Shown here piece after piece: positions 9,347-17,273 of a stretch of 64,000 nt of DNA. Position 1 is the stretch's first letter. Every line of letters begins with the position of its first letter. The DNA comes from DATARH01 sp963778385 (lineage in GTDB: Bacteria > Pseudomonadota > Alphaproteobacteria > ATCC43930 > CGMCC-115725): the NCBI GenBank assembly GCA_963778385.1, contig CAVZUA010000041.1, forward strand, positions 186,001 through 250,000, read 5' to 3'. A program made the translations under genes and the position numbers. A model generated the notes under the pieces. It ran no database searches, was not told where the DNA came from, and worked only from the letters and a program-made list of their open reading frames with translations.

Positions 9347-10420
9347 CTATTCCTCGCCGGCGGCCATGTCGCCGGGCGCGGCCATCATCGCGTCGGCGAC
9401 GAGGCCGGCATTGGCGCGGATTTCATGCTCGATCTGGCCGGAGATTTCGGCGTGTTCGCGCAGAAAGGTCTTGGCGTTCTCGCGGCCCTGGCCGATCCGC
9501 TGGCCCTCATAGGAGAACCACGAGCCGGATTTCTCGACCACCCCGGCCTGCACGCCCAGATCGATCAGCTCGCCGGTCTTGGACACGCCCTCGCCGTACA
9601 TGATGTCAAAATCGACCACCTTGAACGGTGGCGCCATCTTGTTCTTGACGACCTTGACGCGGGTCTGGTTACCGATCACCTGGTCGTGGTCCTTGATCGC
9701 GCCGATGCGGCGGATGTCGAGCCGCACCGAAGCGTAGAACTTGAGCGCTTGGCCGCCGGTCGTGGTTTCCGGGTTGCCGAACATGACCCCGATCTTCATG
9801 CGAATCTGGTTGATGAAGATCACCATGCAGCGCGAGCGCGAGATCGACCCGGTCAATTTGCGCAGGGCTTGGCTCATCAGCCGAGCGTGCAACCCCATGT
9901 GGCTGTCGCCCATCTCGCCTTCCAGTTCGGCGCGCGGTACCAGGGCGGCAACCGAATCGACGACAAGCACGTCGATCGCCCCGGAGCGCACCAAGGTGTC
10001 GGCGATCTCCAGCGCTTGTTCGCCGGCGTCCGGCTGCGAAATCAACAAATTGTCGATATCGACCCCGAGCTTCTTGGCGTAGCTCGGGTCGAGCGCGTGC
10101 TCGGCGTCGACAAAGGCGCAAGTGCCGCCGCCCTTCTGCGCCTCGGCGATGACGTGCAGCGCCAGCGTGGTCTTACCCGAGCTTTCGGGACCGTAAATCT
10201 CGACCACGCGGCCGCGCGGCAATCCGCCGATGCCGAGCGCGATATCGAGCCCCAGCGAGCCGGTGGAGACGACATCGACCTCCATCACCGCCTCGCGCGA
10301 GCCCAATTTCATGATCGAGCCTTTGCCAAACGCGCGCTCGATCTGGCCGAGCGCCGCGTCCAATGCCCGCTGCTTGTCCATCGTGTCCTTATCCAAGAGA
10401 CGCAAGACCGGTTGGTTCAT
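9347..10420 (-). CDS. recA: RecA recombinase
   Basis: RecA forms filaments on single-stranded DNA, drives strand exchange and stimulates LexA self-cleavage. The 357-residue protein has the Walker A motif GPESSGKTTLALH near residue 80, the Walker B region (DVLVVDSVAALVPRAELEGE), the conserved FINQIRMKIGVMFGNPETTTGG segment with DNA-binding loop 2, and an acidic C-terminal tail. An ATG at residue 14 (MDKQRALDAALGQIERAFG) is an alternative start nearer the usual family N-terminus. A perfect alphaproteobacterial LexA box lies 80 bases upstream, so expression is very likely under SOS control. Confidence 0.98.
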   Translation of the reverse strand: MNQPVLRLLDKDTMDKQRALDAALGQIERAFGKGSIMKLGSREAVMEVDVVSTGSLGLDIALGIGGLPRGRVVEIYGPESSGKTTLALHVIAEAQKGGGTCAFVDAEHALDPSYAKKLGVDIDNLLISQPDAGEQALEIADTLVRSGAIDVLVVDSVAALVPRAELEGEMGDSHMGLHARLMSQALRKLTGSISRSRCMVIFINQIRMKIGVMFGNPETTTGGQALKFYASVRLDIRRIGAIKDHDQVIGNQTRVKVVKNKMAPPFKVVDFDIMYGEGVSKTGELIDLGVQAGVVEKSGSWFSYEGQRIGQGRENAKTFLREHAEISGQIEHEIRANAGLVADAMMAAPGDMAAGEE

Positions 10421-10499
10421 CTCTCCCCTCCGTTATTCCACAGCCGGCACGACAGCGCAAACGCGTGGTCTCGATGCGAATGTACGTATTTTGTTCTTA

Positions 10500-10514
10500 G
10501 AACACAAGAGGAAC
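10500..10514 (-). promoter_or_regulatory. LexA (SOS) box upstream of recA
   Basis: On the recA strand the site reads GTTC, seven bases, GTTC, an exact match to the alphaproteobacterial LexA operator, which differs from the enterobacterial CTGT-N8-ACAG form. It is 80 bases before the recA start, a normal operator position. The overlapping GTTCTTAGAAC dyad just beside it adds a second GTTC half-site. Confidence 0.85.
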
Positions 10515-10714
10515 TTTTGTGCGGTTTCGCGCGCCGAAACCGCCTTGGAGCTTTCTGGCGTTGAACGCGGAAGACGTGGACGGTCCACATCTAGCCCAGT
10601 CATGCCGAATCGGGGGCGCGGTAAACGGCTTCCGAGCTACCGCCGGAAACAGCGGCGCGGTGGGGCCCAGGTTAACGCCGGGACGACCGTTGATCGGCAT
10701 TCTGCGGCTTCGCG

Positions 10715-11119
10715 TTAGCTCCTGCGCATATGGTCGAGGGCCCAAGGGCCGGGGCCGGCGAACGCCAGATAGAGGAAGACGAAGCAATACATGACGGCGA
10801 GCTCGCCGGCGTTCGCGTAAGGGAAGAAGCCGCGCGGAGCGTGCGACATGAAATAGGCGAAGGCCATCTCGCCCGACAGGATGAACGCGACGATCCGGGT
10901 GAACAGACCGACGGTCACCAGCGCGCCGCCGACCAGCTCCAGCAATCCGGCGAGGCCGGGCACCAGGGTCATCAGCACGTAGGGACGCGGGTTGGCGCTG
11001 GGCGGGAAGCCGAAGATCTTGCTGAGGCCATGCTGCAAAAAGAGCAGCCCGACGATGATGCGCAGGATGCTCAGGATGCGTGGCTCCCAGGCGACACGCA
11101 GCGCGGTCAATCTCGGCAC
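10715..11119 (-). CDS. DoxX family membrane protein
   Basis: The 134-residue protein has four predicted membrane segments. It carries the DoxX hallmark LLFLQHGLSKIFG in the first helix, then LVPGLAGLLELVGGALVTVGLFTR, typical of the family. DoxX proteins are associated with redox or thiol homeostasis, but a precise role is rarely known. The GTG start is supported by GGGAGGAT seven bases upstream. It stands alone between recA and the IS630 element, with no clear operon partner. Confidence 0.88.
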   Translation of the reverse strand: MPRLTALRVAWEPRILSILRIIVGLLFLQHGLSKIFGFPPSANPRPYVLMTLVPGLAGLLELVGGALVTVGLFTRIVAFILSGEMAFAYFMSHAPRGFFPYANAGELAVMYCFVFLYLAFAGPGPWALDHMRRS

Positions 11120-11301
11120 GGTCCATCCTCCCGATATAGGCGGCGATCTGCGTCGCCGTCGTCCGCCATCGGCGGTTAACCTGCACCGGTACGATCAGTC
11201 CGGCAACATCAACATATCGTGCAGGTTGAGCGCCACTGGTGACACACCTCATGGCGTCGGGCCCGGCCCCCATGAAGACAGACCGTCTTCTGTCAGGTTG
11301 C

Positions 11302-12541
11302 TAGTCGGCCGAGTCGTTCATAGTGCGGGGTACAACCTGCTCAGTTTGACCCGCGCGTCGGCGGTGGTGAACTGCCAATTCGCCTTGGCGTGCTTCCTGT
11401 TGCGGTCAGCTTCCCATGCCTCGACTTCGTCCTTCAACACCCGCTGATCGGGGATGCGGCGGTCGAGGCATTGGGAGGAGAGAACGCTGAGTTCAGATTC
11501 CGCCATGTCGAGCCAACTCCCGTGTTTTGGTGTGTAGTGCCACTCGAACCGTTCGACGAGCCGGCGGGCTTCGGCGGGGGGAAAGGCTTCGTACAGCGAA
11601 GCTGGCTTGTGCGTGTTCAGGTTGTCCTGGACGAGCACGATTTTTGCTGAACCGGGGAAGTGCGTGTCGGATAATTCCTTGAGCACCTGGGCATAATCCA
11701 TCGCCGTGTGACGGTCGGTGACCTTGACGTGCCGCCAGCCTTCCAGTGGCGCGAACATCATGAACAGATTGGCCGTCCCATTGCGTCGGTATTCGTAATC
11801 GTGCCGGCCGGGCCGTCCGGGTTTCGCCGCGATCGGCACGCGCGTTTCGGCAATGAGTTGCTTTGAGGTCTCGTCGAGGCAGACCAGGGGACGTTGCCGA
11901 TCATAGGGCCGTTGATAAACCTCCAAGACGTCTTCCATGGCGGCAACAAAGGCGGCGTTGGCGTCCGGCGGGATGACCCATTGCTGCTTCAGATGCGGCT
12001 TGAGAGTGTTTTTTTCAGCGTCCGCCCGATCGTGTTGTCGCTGGCCCGTTCGACGATCTTCAGTTCGACGACCGCCTCTTCCAACAGTTGCAATGTCCAG
12101 CGTGCGCGGCCGGCCGGCGGTTTGGAACAGGCCAACGCGATTAACCTGGCCTCGGCCGCCCCATCGAAGATCCGCCGCCTCGCCGAATTCGCCGAATGCT
12201 TGCGAATCAGGGCCGCCTCCAACCCCTCTTCGACCAGCCGCTGGCGCGTCCTGGCAACCGTGGCGACACTGGTCTCGAGCGCCGCTGCAATCTCGCTGTC
12301 GCTCCAGCCTTCACCACCGTCCGAGGTATCGGCTTTCAACAGAATGCGGGCCTTCAGCAGCTTTTGTGCCGGATGTTTCCCGCTATGGATAAGGGCGTTG
12401 AGCTTCTCCCGCTCCGTATCGCTGAGTGTCACAATGTATTTCTTTACTGCGCTCTCTTTGCTGCCCACGTCTCCGCTCCGTCGCTGGTGACGCGGACATC
12501 GATTCAGAGAACCCTCACAAAATCAATGACGGAAGCGACTA
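11302..12541. mobile_element. IS630-family insertion sequence, about 1.24 kb
   Basis: The element holds one transposase read in two frames. Imperfect terminal inverted repeats can be aligned: both ends start TAGTCG when read inward, then share GTC, TT, AT, TG and GGG blocks with small offsets. Each end begins with TA, consistent with the TA target duplication of IS630/Tc1 elements, so the flanking TA pairs at 11302 and 12540 are the likely duplication. The DoxX side shows no interrupted gene. The boundaries are read by eye and may be a few bases out. Confidence 0.7.
11318..12468 (-). CDS. IS630 transposase, two frames joined by a -1 frameshift
   Basis: The N-terminal frame (12468 down to about 12009) gives two helix-turn-helix units (WSDSEIAAALETSVATVARTR) and ends TLKKTLSSRI. 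The C-terminal frame encodes the DDE nuclease: CLDETS, then VLVQDNLNTH, then WLDMAESELSVLS supplying D, D and E. Reading the A7 run at 12009-12015 (minus strand) with a one-base backward slip joins them seamlessly through LKPHLKQQWVIPPD into MEDVLEVYQRP. The combined length, about 383 residues, is usual for IS630. Such slippage is known in this family, so the gene is probably active, not broken. Confidence 0.85.
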
Positions 12542-12628
12542 GGTTCGGACGAGGAATCGCCTAAGGTCCGTGTGCATGGGTTCGGGTTCGCGTCTCCGGC
12601 GCGCTCCGGAATGACAAGCTTTACGAGT

Positions 12629-13156
12629 TCAGCGATGCACGCGTTCGATGAGGGTGTTGGACGGCTGGGTCGGGTCGAGGACCTTGCGGGCACTTTCCGC
12701 CGTGGCGACGGGCAGCGCCGCGGGGTCGATAAGGCCGAGTTGCGCCAGCACCGAGGCCTGGTCCCAATAGATGTGCTCGTGAGCCAGCTTGCCGTCGCGG
12801 AAGCGGACGATGACGACGAGCGCCACCTCGACCCGCCGGCCGGTCGGCGCGATGCCGGGGAGCATCCAGTCCATCTCGATCGTGTGGGTGAAGCTGACCA
12901 CCATCTCGTCGACCAGCTGGTCGACACCAACCGTTCGCGAGACCGGCGTCATCGCCATGTCGGGCGGCATTTTCGGGATGAAATGCGTGGCGTAGAAGCG
13001 GCGCAGTTCGTCATGGCCGCGCCCGCCGGTCATGACCGGCACGTGGTCGACATAGGCATCGGCCACCATGGTGGCGAGCGTGGCGTCGGTGTTCTTGGTG
13101 TCGAATTCGTGGCGGATATGCTCTTCCCAAAGCTGCACCAGCTCGTCCGCGGTCAT
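12629..13156 (-). CDS. SnoaL-like / NTF2-fold polyketide-cyclase family protein
   Basis: The 175-residue protein looks like a member of the ester-cyclase/SnoaL branch of NTF2-like proteins: TLATMVADAYVDHVPVMTGG, RRFYATHFIPKMPPDM, TIEMDWMLPGIAPTGRRVEV and HEHIYWDQASVLAQLGLI are typical blocks. Members are small barrel-forming enzymes or ligand-binding proteins acting on hydrophobic ring compounds; the substrate cannot be told here. The ATG is preceded by GGGAGGGGG. It is a single gene downstream of a repeat cluster and beside the IS630 element. Confidence 0.75.
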   Translation of the reverse strand: MTADELVQLWEEHIRHEFDTKNTDATLATMVADAYVDHVPVMTGGRGHDELRRFYATHFIPKMPPDMAMTPVSRTVGVDQLVDEMVVSFTHTIEMDWMLPGIAPTGRRVEVALVVIVRFRDGKLAHEHIYWDQASVLAQLGLIDPAALPVATAESARKVLDPTQPSNTLIERVHR

Positions 13157-13190
13157 CGGTCGCCCCCTCCCGTCTGTTGTTCGATCATCA

Positions 13191-13275
13191 TTTCACCACA
13201 GAGGCACGGAGGCACGGAGGAAGAAAACGCTTTGACGCGGAGGACGCGAAGGACACGCAGGGAACGCGATGGCGC
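13191..13275. repeat. Interspersed GGAG-rich repeat, both unit types side by side
   Basis: A type A unit (CACCACAGAGGCACGGAGG and one further GCACGGAGG) runs directly into a type B unit (AACGCTTTGACGCGGAGG, then ACGCGAAGG and ACACGCAGG). The same units occur at 25.1, 30.1 and 42.0 kb, where they form large palindromes; here only one arm is present. The stretch between the SnoaL-like gene and cckA holds no gene. Confidence 0.7.
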
Positions 13276-13380
13276 CGGTGCGAGCGCAGGTTGGACGTCC
13301 TTCCTTCTGACTTGATTGGCGCTGCGCGCCTTTTTGGTTGTAAGTCGGGCGCGGTGGAACGATGGATACCGGAGTTCGCT

Positions 13381-15909
13381 TTACACCACCTCGCCGTCGA
13401 TGACTTCCTTCACCTTTGTGGCGAGCTGCTTGAGGGAGAACGGCTTGGGCAGGAAGTGGATGTTGCTGTCGCTATCGAGGCGCTGGCGGAAGGAGTCTTC
13501 CGTGTAGCCGGAGATGAAGATGACTTTCATGTCCGGGTGGGTTTCGCGCACTTCGCGCACCAGGCCGGGGCCGTCCATCTTGGGCATCACCACATCGGTG
13601 ATTAAGAGGTCGACCTTGTCGGCGCTCTCCATCAGTTCGAGCGCCGCCTCGCCGCTACGCGCTTCCAGCACGGTGTAGCCCTTATTGCGCAGCGCGCGGG
13701 CGCCGAAGATGCGTACCGGGTCCTCGTCTTCGACCAGCATCACGGTGCCGGTGCCGGTGGTGTCGGCGACGGCGGCGGGCTCGGCCGGCTCGCTGCGTGC
13801 GGCCACCGCGATATCGGTCTCCTGGTAGCGCGGCAGGTAGATCTGAAAGGTCGCGCCGGCGCCCTTGACGCTGTCGACAAAGATAAAGCCGCCGGTCTGC
13901 TTGACGATGCCGTAGACGGTCGACAGGCCCAGCCCGGTGCCGGAGCCGATTTCCTTGGTCGAGAAGAACGGCTCGAAGATGCGCTCCAGATTTTCCCTGG
14001 GGATGCCGATGCCGGTGTCGGTGACCTCGATCAGTTCATAATGGCCGGCCGGCATGGTCTCCGCGCCGCGCCGCATCGGCCCGGCCTGGACGTGGTTCGC
14101 GGTGCGGATGGTCAGCGTACCGCCACCCGGCATCGCGTCGCGCGCGTTGACCGCGAGGTTGATGATGACCTGCTCCAGCTGGCCCTGGTCGACCTTGGCG
14201 AGGCCGAGATCGCGGCCGTGCACGACCTTCAGCTCGATGTTCTCGCCGATCAGCCGGCGCAAGAGATGCGACAGCTCGACCAGCACGTCGGTGATGTCGA
14301 GGATGCGCGGCTGCAAGGTCTGCTGGCGCGAGAAGGCGAGCAGTTGCCGCACAAGGTTGGCGGCGCGGTTGGCATTCTGCTTGATCTGCATGATGTCGGC
14401 GAAGCTGGGATCGCCGGGCTTGAAGCGCATCAGCAGCAGATCGCAGAAGCCGATCATCGCCGTCAGCAGATTGTTGAAGTCATGCGCGACGCCGCCCGCC
14501 AGCTGGCCGACCGCCTGCATCTTCTGCGACTGGGCGAATTGCGCTTCGAGGCTCTTCTGCTCGCTGACATCGATGAAGTGCAGCATCAGGCCGCCTTCAT
14601 GGCCCTCGAACCCATCAAGCCGGCCAAGGAACAGCACGCAGGTCTTGTCGCGCGGGCCCTTGATGCGGACCTCGATCGGACCCGGCGGCGCACTACCCTC
14701 GGCGGCGCCGGCGAGCTTGACCGCGAGATCGCGGCGGTCGTCCTCGTGGACAAAGCCGATCAGCGGCTGGCCGACAAGGTCGCCGTGCGCCGCGCCAAAC
14801 AGCTCGGCGAGCGCACGGTTGGCCTCTTCGAGCCGGCCGTAGCGGTCGATCAGCGCGATGCCGATCGGCGCATTGGCGAAAAACCGCTGGAAGCGCTCGC
14901 GCGACAAGCGCAGCGCCGCCTCCCATTCGCGCTCCGGCGTCAGGTCGCGGACGATCGAGTGCGTGCGCAGCTCGTCGCCCGAGCCGGCGACGCTCTGGCC
15001 GATCCAGGCATGGATGATGCGGCCGTCGCGGCTCCTCAGCACCACGTCGCCGCGCGGCGCATCGCCGGCACGGCCGCCGAACGGGTCGGAAGGCAAAGCG
15101 CCCGCGGCGGGCGGCGCGGCGAGAAATTCGACAAGCCGGACGTCGCCGCCGACCAGTTCCGCCGGGGTCGCCCCAAGCCAGCGCGCCAAAGTCGGGTTGA
15201 CGAACAGAAAACGCCCGTCGCCGTCGACCGAGTAGAAGCCGATCGGCGCCTCGTCGAGAAAGTCGACGAGGCGGTTCTTCTCCTCGCGGATCACCCGTTC
15301 CATCTCGTGGCGCGCGGTGATGTCCTGGATGTGCCAGAAGCTGTAGCCCGGCCGGCCGGGGATCGGGTTGACCGCGACATTGAACCAGCCGAGCACCACG
15401 CCGCGCGTGTCCTTCAGCGGCACCGCGGCGATGGCGCGCGCCCCCGCCATCGCCTGGCTGCGCAGGCGCTGGAAGTCGATGCCCGCTTCGAGATCGGCGA
15501 CCGCCGCGGCGAGCCGGTCGAGCGGCGGCCCGCCATTGGGTGCGAACTGGCCGGTAAAGGCGGTATTGGCGTAGGCGACGTTGCCGTCGGGCGCGACGAT
15601 AAGTTGCGCGTCGGGCGAGGCTTCGAGCGCCTGGCTCAGAATGTCGAGCCGGCCTTCGAGGCCGCCGTGAACCCACAGCGCGCCGATCGCGGCGATGCCG
15701 ACGACACAGGCCAGCGCGACGATCGCCACCACCATCGCGACCACGCGCACGCCGGAAATGATCTCCGCCGCATAAAGAATGAAGACGCCGACACCGATCG
15801 CCGCGAGGATCATCGCGGCCTGCGCCAGCACGCTCACCCAGACCGGCCGGCGGCGATCCGCACGCCAGTGGTTCAAGCGACGGGCCGCTGCGCTGTAGGC
15901 GACCATCAA
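13381..15909 (-). CDS. cckA: CckA hybrid histidine kinase/phosphatase
   Basis: CckA feeds phosphate through ChpT to CtrA and CpdR and so controls the alphaproteobacterial cell cycle. In 842 residues it shows two N-terminal membrane helices (about 25-75), three PAS-like regions (about 90-200, 215-330 and 345-455), a HisKA domain with phospho-acceptor His in VAHDFNNLLTAMIGF near residue 473, an HATPase domain (NLAVNARDAMPGGG, TDTGIGIP, GTGLGLSTVYGI) and a C-terminal receiver domain with the acceptor Asp in LLITDVVMPKMDG. This architecture and length match CckA. A CtrA-like site lies upstream, which would close a feedback loop. Confidence 0.93.
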   Translation of the reverse strand: MMVAYSAAARRLNHWRADRRRPVWVSVLAQAAMILAAIGVGVFILYAAEIISGVRVVAMVVAIVALACVVGIAAIGALWVHGGLEGRLDILSQALEASPDAQLIVAPDGNVAYANTAFTGQFAPNGGPPLDRLAAAVADLEAGIDFQRLRSQAMAGARAIAAVPLKDTRGVVLGWFNVAVNPIPGRPGYSFWHIQDITARHEMERVIREEKNRLVDFLDEAPIGFYSVDGDGRFLFVNPTLARWLGATPAELVGGDVRLVEFLAAPPAAGALPSDPFGGRAGDAPRGDVVLRSRDGRIIHAWIGQSVAGSGDELRTHSIVRDLTPEREWEAALRLSRERFQRFFANAPIGIALIDRYGRLEEANRALAELFGAAHGDLVGQPLIGFVHEDDRRDLAVKLAGAAEGSAPPGPIEVRIKGPRDKTCVLFLGRLDGFEGHEGGLMLHFIDVSEQKSLEAQFAQSQKMQAVGQLAGGVAHDFNNLLTAMIGFCDLLLMRFKPGDPSFADIMQIKQNANRAANLVRQLLAFSRQQTLQPRILDITDVLVELSHLLRRLIGENIELKVVHGRDLGLAKVDQGQLEQVIINLAVNARDAMPGGGTLTIRTANHVQAGPMRRGAETMPAGHYELIEVTDTGIGIPRENLERIFEPFFSTKEIGSGTGLGLSTVYGIVKQTGGFIFVDSVKGAGATFQIYLPRYQETDIAVAARSEPAEPAAVADTTGTGTVMLVEDEDPVRIFGARALRNKGYTVLEARSGEAALELMESADKVDLLITDVVMPKMDGPGLVREVRETHPDMKVIFISGYTEDSFRQRLDSDSNIHFLPKPFSLKQLATKVKEVIDGEVV

Positions 15910-15974
15910 CCAGCCTCGATGCCGCGGGAACGCAAACTCTACCGCATTGTCGCGGTTCTTGCGCTAACGGAAGG

Positions 15975-15989
15975 TTAACGAAGATTTAC
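15975..15989. promoter_or_regulatory. Candidate CtrA box upstream of cckA
   Basis: The site reads TTAA, seven bases, TTAC, one mismatch from the TTAA-N7-TTAA CtrA consensus. It is about 66 bases before the cckA start. CtrA sites of this quality can arise by chance, but the position ahead of the kinase that activates CtrA makes it worth testing. Confidence 0.4.
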
Positions 15990-16120
15990 CGCTGGCGGCG
16001 GGATCACCTCGCTGCGCCGTGGCTTGCCGCCGAGAAAGCGGTACGGTCGTACGCGGCAAAATCAGGCGGACGGAAATGGCCGCGCCGCCTATGTCGGCTC
16101 GCCATAACGAGACCTCCGCC

Positions 16121-16537
16121 TCAATCGTCGCGGTGGGTGCGCTCCATGCGCTCGTGGCGTTCCTGCGCCTCGATCGACAGGGTGGCGATGGGGCGTGCCT
16201 CGAGCCGGCGGATGCCGATCGGCTCGTCAGTTTCCTCGCAATAACCGTAGGTGCCGCTGTCAAGGCGGGCGAGCGCGGAATCGATCTTCGAGATCAGCTT
16301 GCGCTCGCGGTCACGGGTGCGCAGCTCGATCGAGCGTTCGGTTTCGAGCGAGGCCCGATCGGTCAAATCGGGCTTCAGCAAGCTTTCTTCCTGGAGGGAT
16401 CGCAGGGTTATGGCTGAATCGGCGAGTAGTTCGGAACGCCAACGTACGAGCTTTTGTCGGAAATACTCAACCTGTCGGGGGTTCATAAATTCTTCGTCTT
16501 CGGTGGGACGATAATCTTCCGGCAATGTGGGATGCAT
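16121..16537 (-). CDS. dksA: DksA-type RNA polymerase regulator lacking the full zinc site
   Basis: DksA binds the secondary channel of RNA polymerase and, with ppGpp, adjusts transcription to nutrient stress. The 138-residue protein has the coiled-coil region (RQKLVRWRSELLADSAIT through ERKLISKIDSALARLD) and the globular motif YGYCEETDEPIGIRRLEARP. Of the four zinc cysteines only the first survives; the others are replaced by Thr, Ser and Ala (CEET, LSIEAQ). This cysteine-poor form is common in alphaproteobacteria. An internal ATG (MNPRQVEYF) is an alternative start. Confidence 0.92.
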   Translation of the reverse strand: MHPTLPEDYRPTEDEEFMNPRQVEYFRQKLVRWRSELLADSAITLRSLQEESLLKPDLTDRASLETERSIELRTRDRERKLISKIDSALARLDSGTYGYCEETDEPIGIRRLEARPIATLSIEAQERHERMERTHRDD

Positions 16538-16879
16538 CCTGCTCCCCGAAGCCCCGTTAGCGACGGCGGCGGAGTATATAAATCGCCTCCCTGCCTTTCA
16601 ACCGCCAGAATCTCATGCACCTATGCTATCCCTCGTCACAAAAGCTTGTTGCGTGCGTCAACAATTCACATTAAACACTCGCCCCTCCGCGCCTCACTAC
16701 AGGTCGGAAGACTTCTAGAAACTTTAGATTAAACACGACAAGGCTAACAACGCGCGGCCGTTGTTAATTTGGCGTCCGTAATAATTAACGGTTATCCGAA
16801 ATTTTTAGTGGGATTTTAATTACAATTCCTCAAATTTAACTATAAGTAATTGCCGCCGCTGTTTAGTTTTAATTAAGGC
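16538..16879. other. AT-rich divergent promoter region between dksA and sciP
   Basis: No gene is seen. From about 16,600 the base composition changes sharply to AT-rich, with many TTAA words. One near-consensus CtrA site, TTTA-N7-TTAA, is at 16862-16876, directly ahead of the sciP frame. The rest probably holds the promoters of both divergent genes. Confidence 0.5.
16862..16876 (+). promoter_or_regulatory. Candidate CtrA box at the sciP promoter
   Basis: The site is TTTA, seven bases, TTAA, one mismatch from the CtrA consensus. In Caulobacter sciP is activated by CtrA and SciP then restrains CtrA. The site almost touches the first GTG of the frame, which favours a downstream start such as ATG 16901. 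Confidence 0.35.
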
Positions 16880-16900
16880 GTGAGCGCTAATTTCTCGACC

Positions 16901-17212
16901 ATGGAAAGCAACCCTGCGTTAAAAGACATGGCCAATCTCGATCCTATTGACATCTCGGCGTATCCCCCTGCCCCGACTGTCGAACTTCCCTCTCCCAATA
17001 CCAAGCGTTGGGTGGTGCGGCGCAAGGCAGTGGTCGTCGCCGCCGTGCGCAACGGTACGCTGAGCCTGCAGGAAGCCTGCCGGCGCTACAACCTGTCGGT
17101 CGAGGAGTTCCTCGCCTGGCAGCGTTCGATCGACCGTTACGGCGTCCCCGGTCTCCGGGTCACCCGTCTGCAGATCTATCGCGACACCGACGCCCTTCGC
17201 GCGGCGAAGTAA
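16901..17212 (+). CDS. sciP: SciP, DUF1153 family CtrA inhibitor
   Basis: SciP is a small helix-turn-helix protein that binds CtrA and blocks recruitment of RNA polymerase in G1. The DUF1153 core is clear: TKRWVVRRKAVVVAAVRNG, SLQEACRRYNLSVEEFLAW and QRSIDRYGVPGLRVTRLQIYR. The frame opens at GTG 16880, but that codon sits against the putative CtrA box and lacks a sensible ribosome site; ATG 16901 or ATG 16928 is more likely, the core starting at about residue 34 from 16901. Together with cckA 1 kb away it points to a complete CtrA circuit in this organism. Confidence 0.87.
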   Translation: MESNPALKDMANLDPIDISAYPPAPTVELPSPNTKRWVVRRKAVVVAAVRNGTLSLQEACRRYNLSVEEFLAWQRSIDRYGVPGLRVTRLQIYRDTDALRAAK

Positions 17213-17252
17213 GAACGCCGCACTATCGGCGATGACGATTTGAAACATGGGT

Positions 17253-17268
17253 CCCGGCCTGCGCCGGG
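17253..17268. terminator. Hairpin between convergent sciP and amidohydrolase genes
   Basis: CCCGGC, four bases, GCCGGG forms a strong 6-bp stem in the 61 bases between two convergent stops. It may terminate both transcripts, though no T-run follows. The same GTCCCGG...CCGGGA core recurs near 45.4 kb, so it may equally be a dispersed repeat. Confidence 0.45.
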
Positions 17269-17273
17269 ATGGT

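Noticed and set aside
14041..15978. A 645-residue open frame antisense to cckA.
   Set aside because: Shadow frame; no ribosome site or recognisable domain, while cckA on the other strand is fully conserved.
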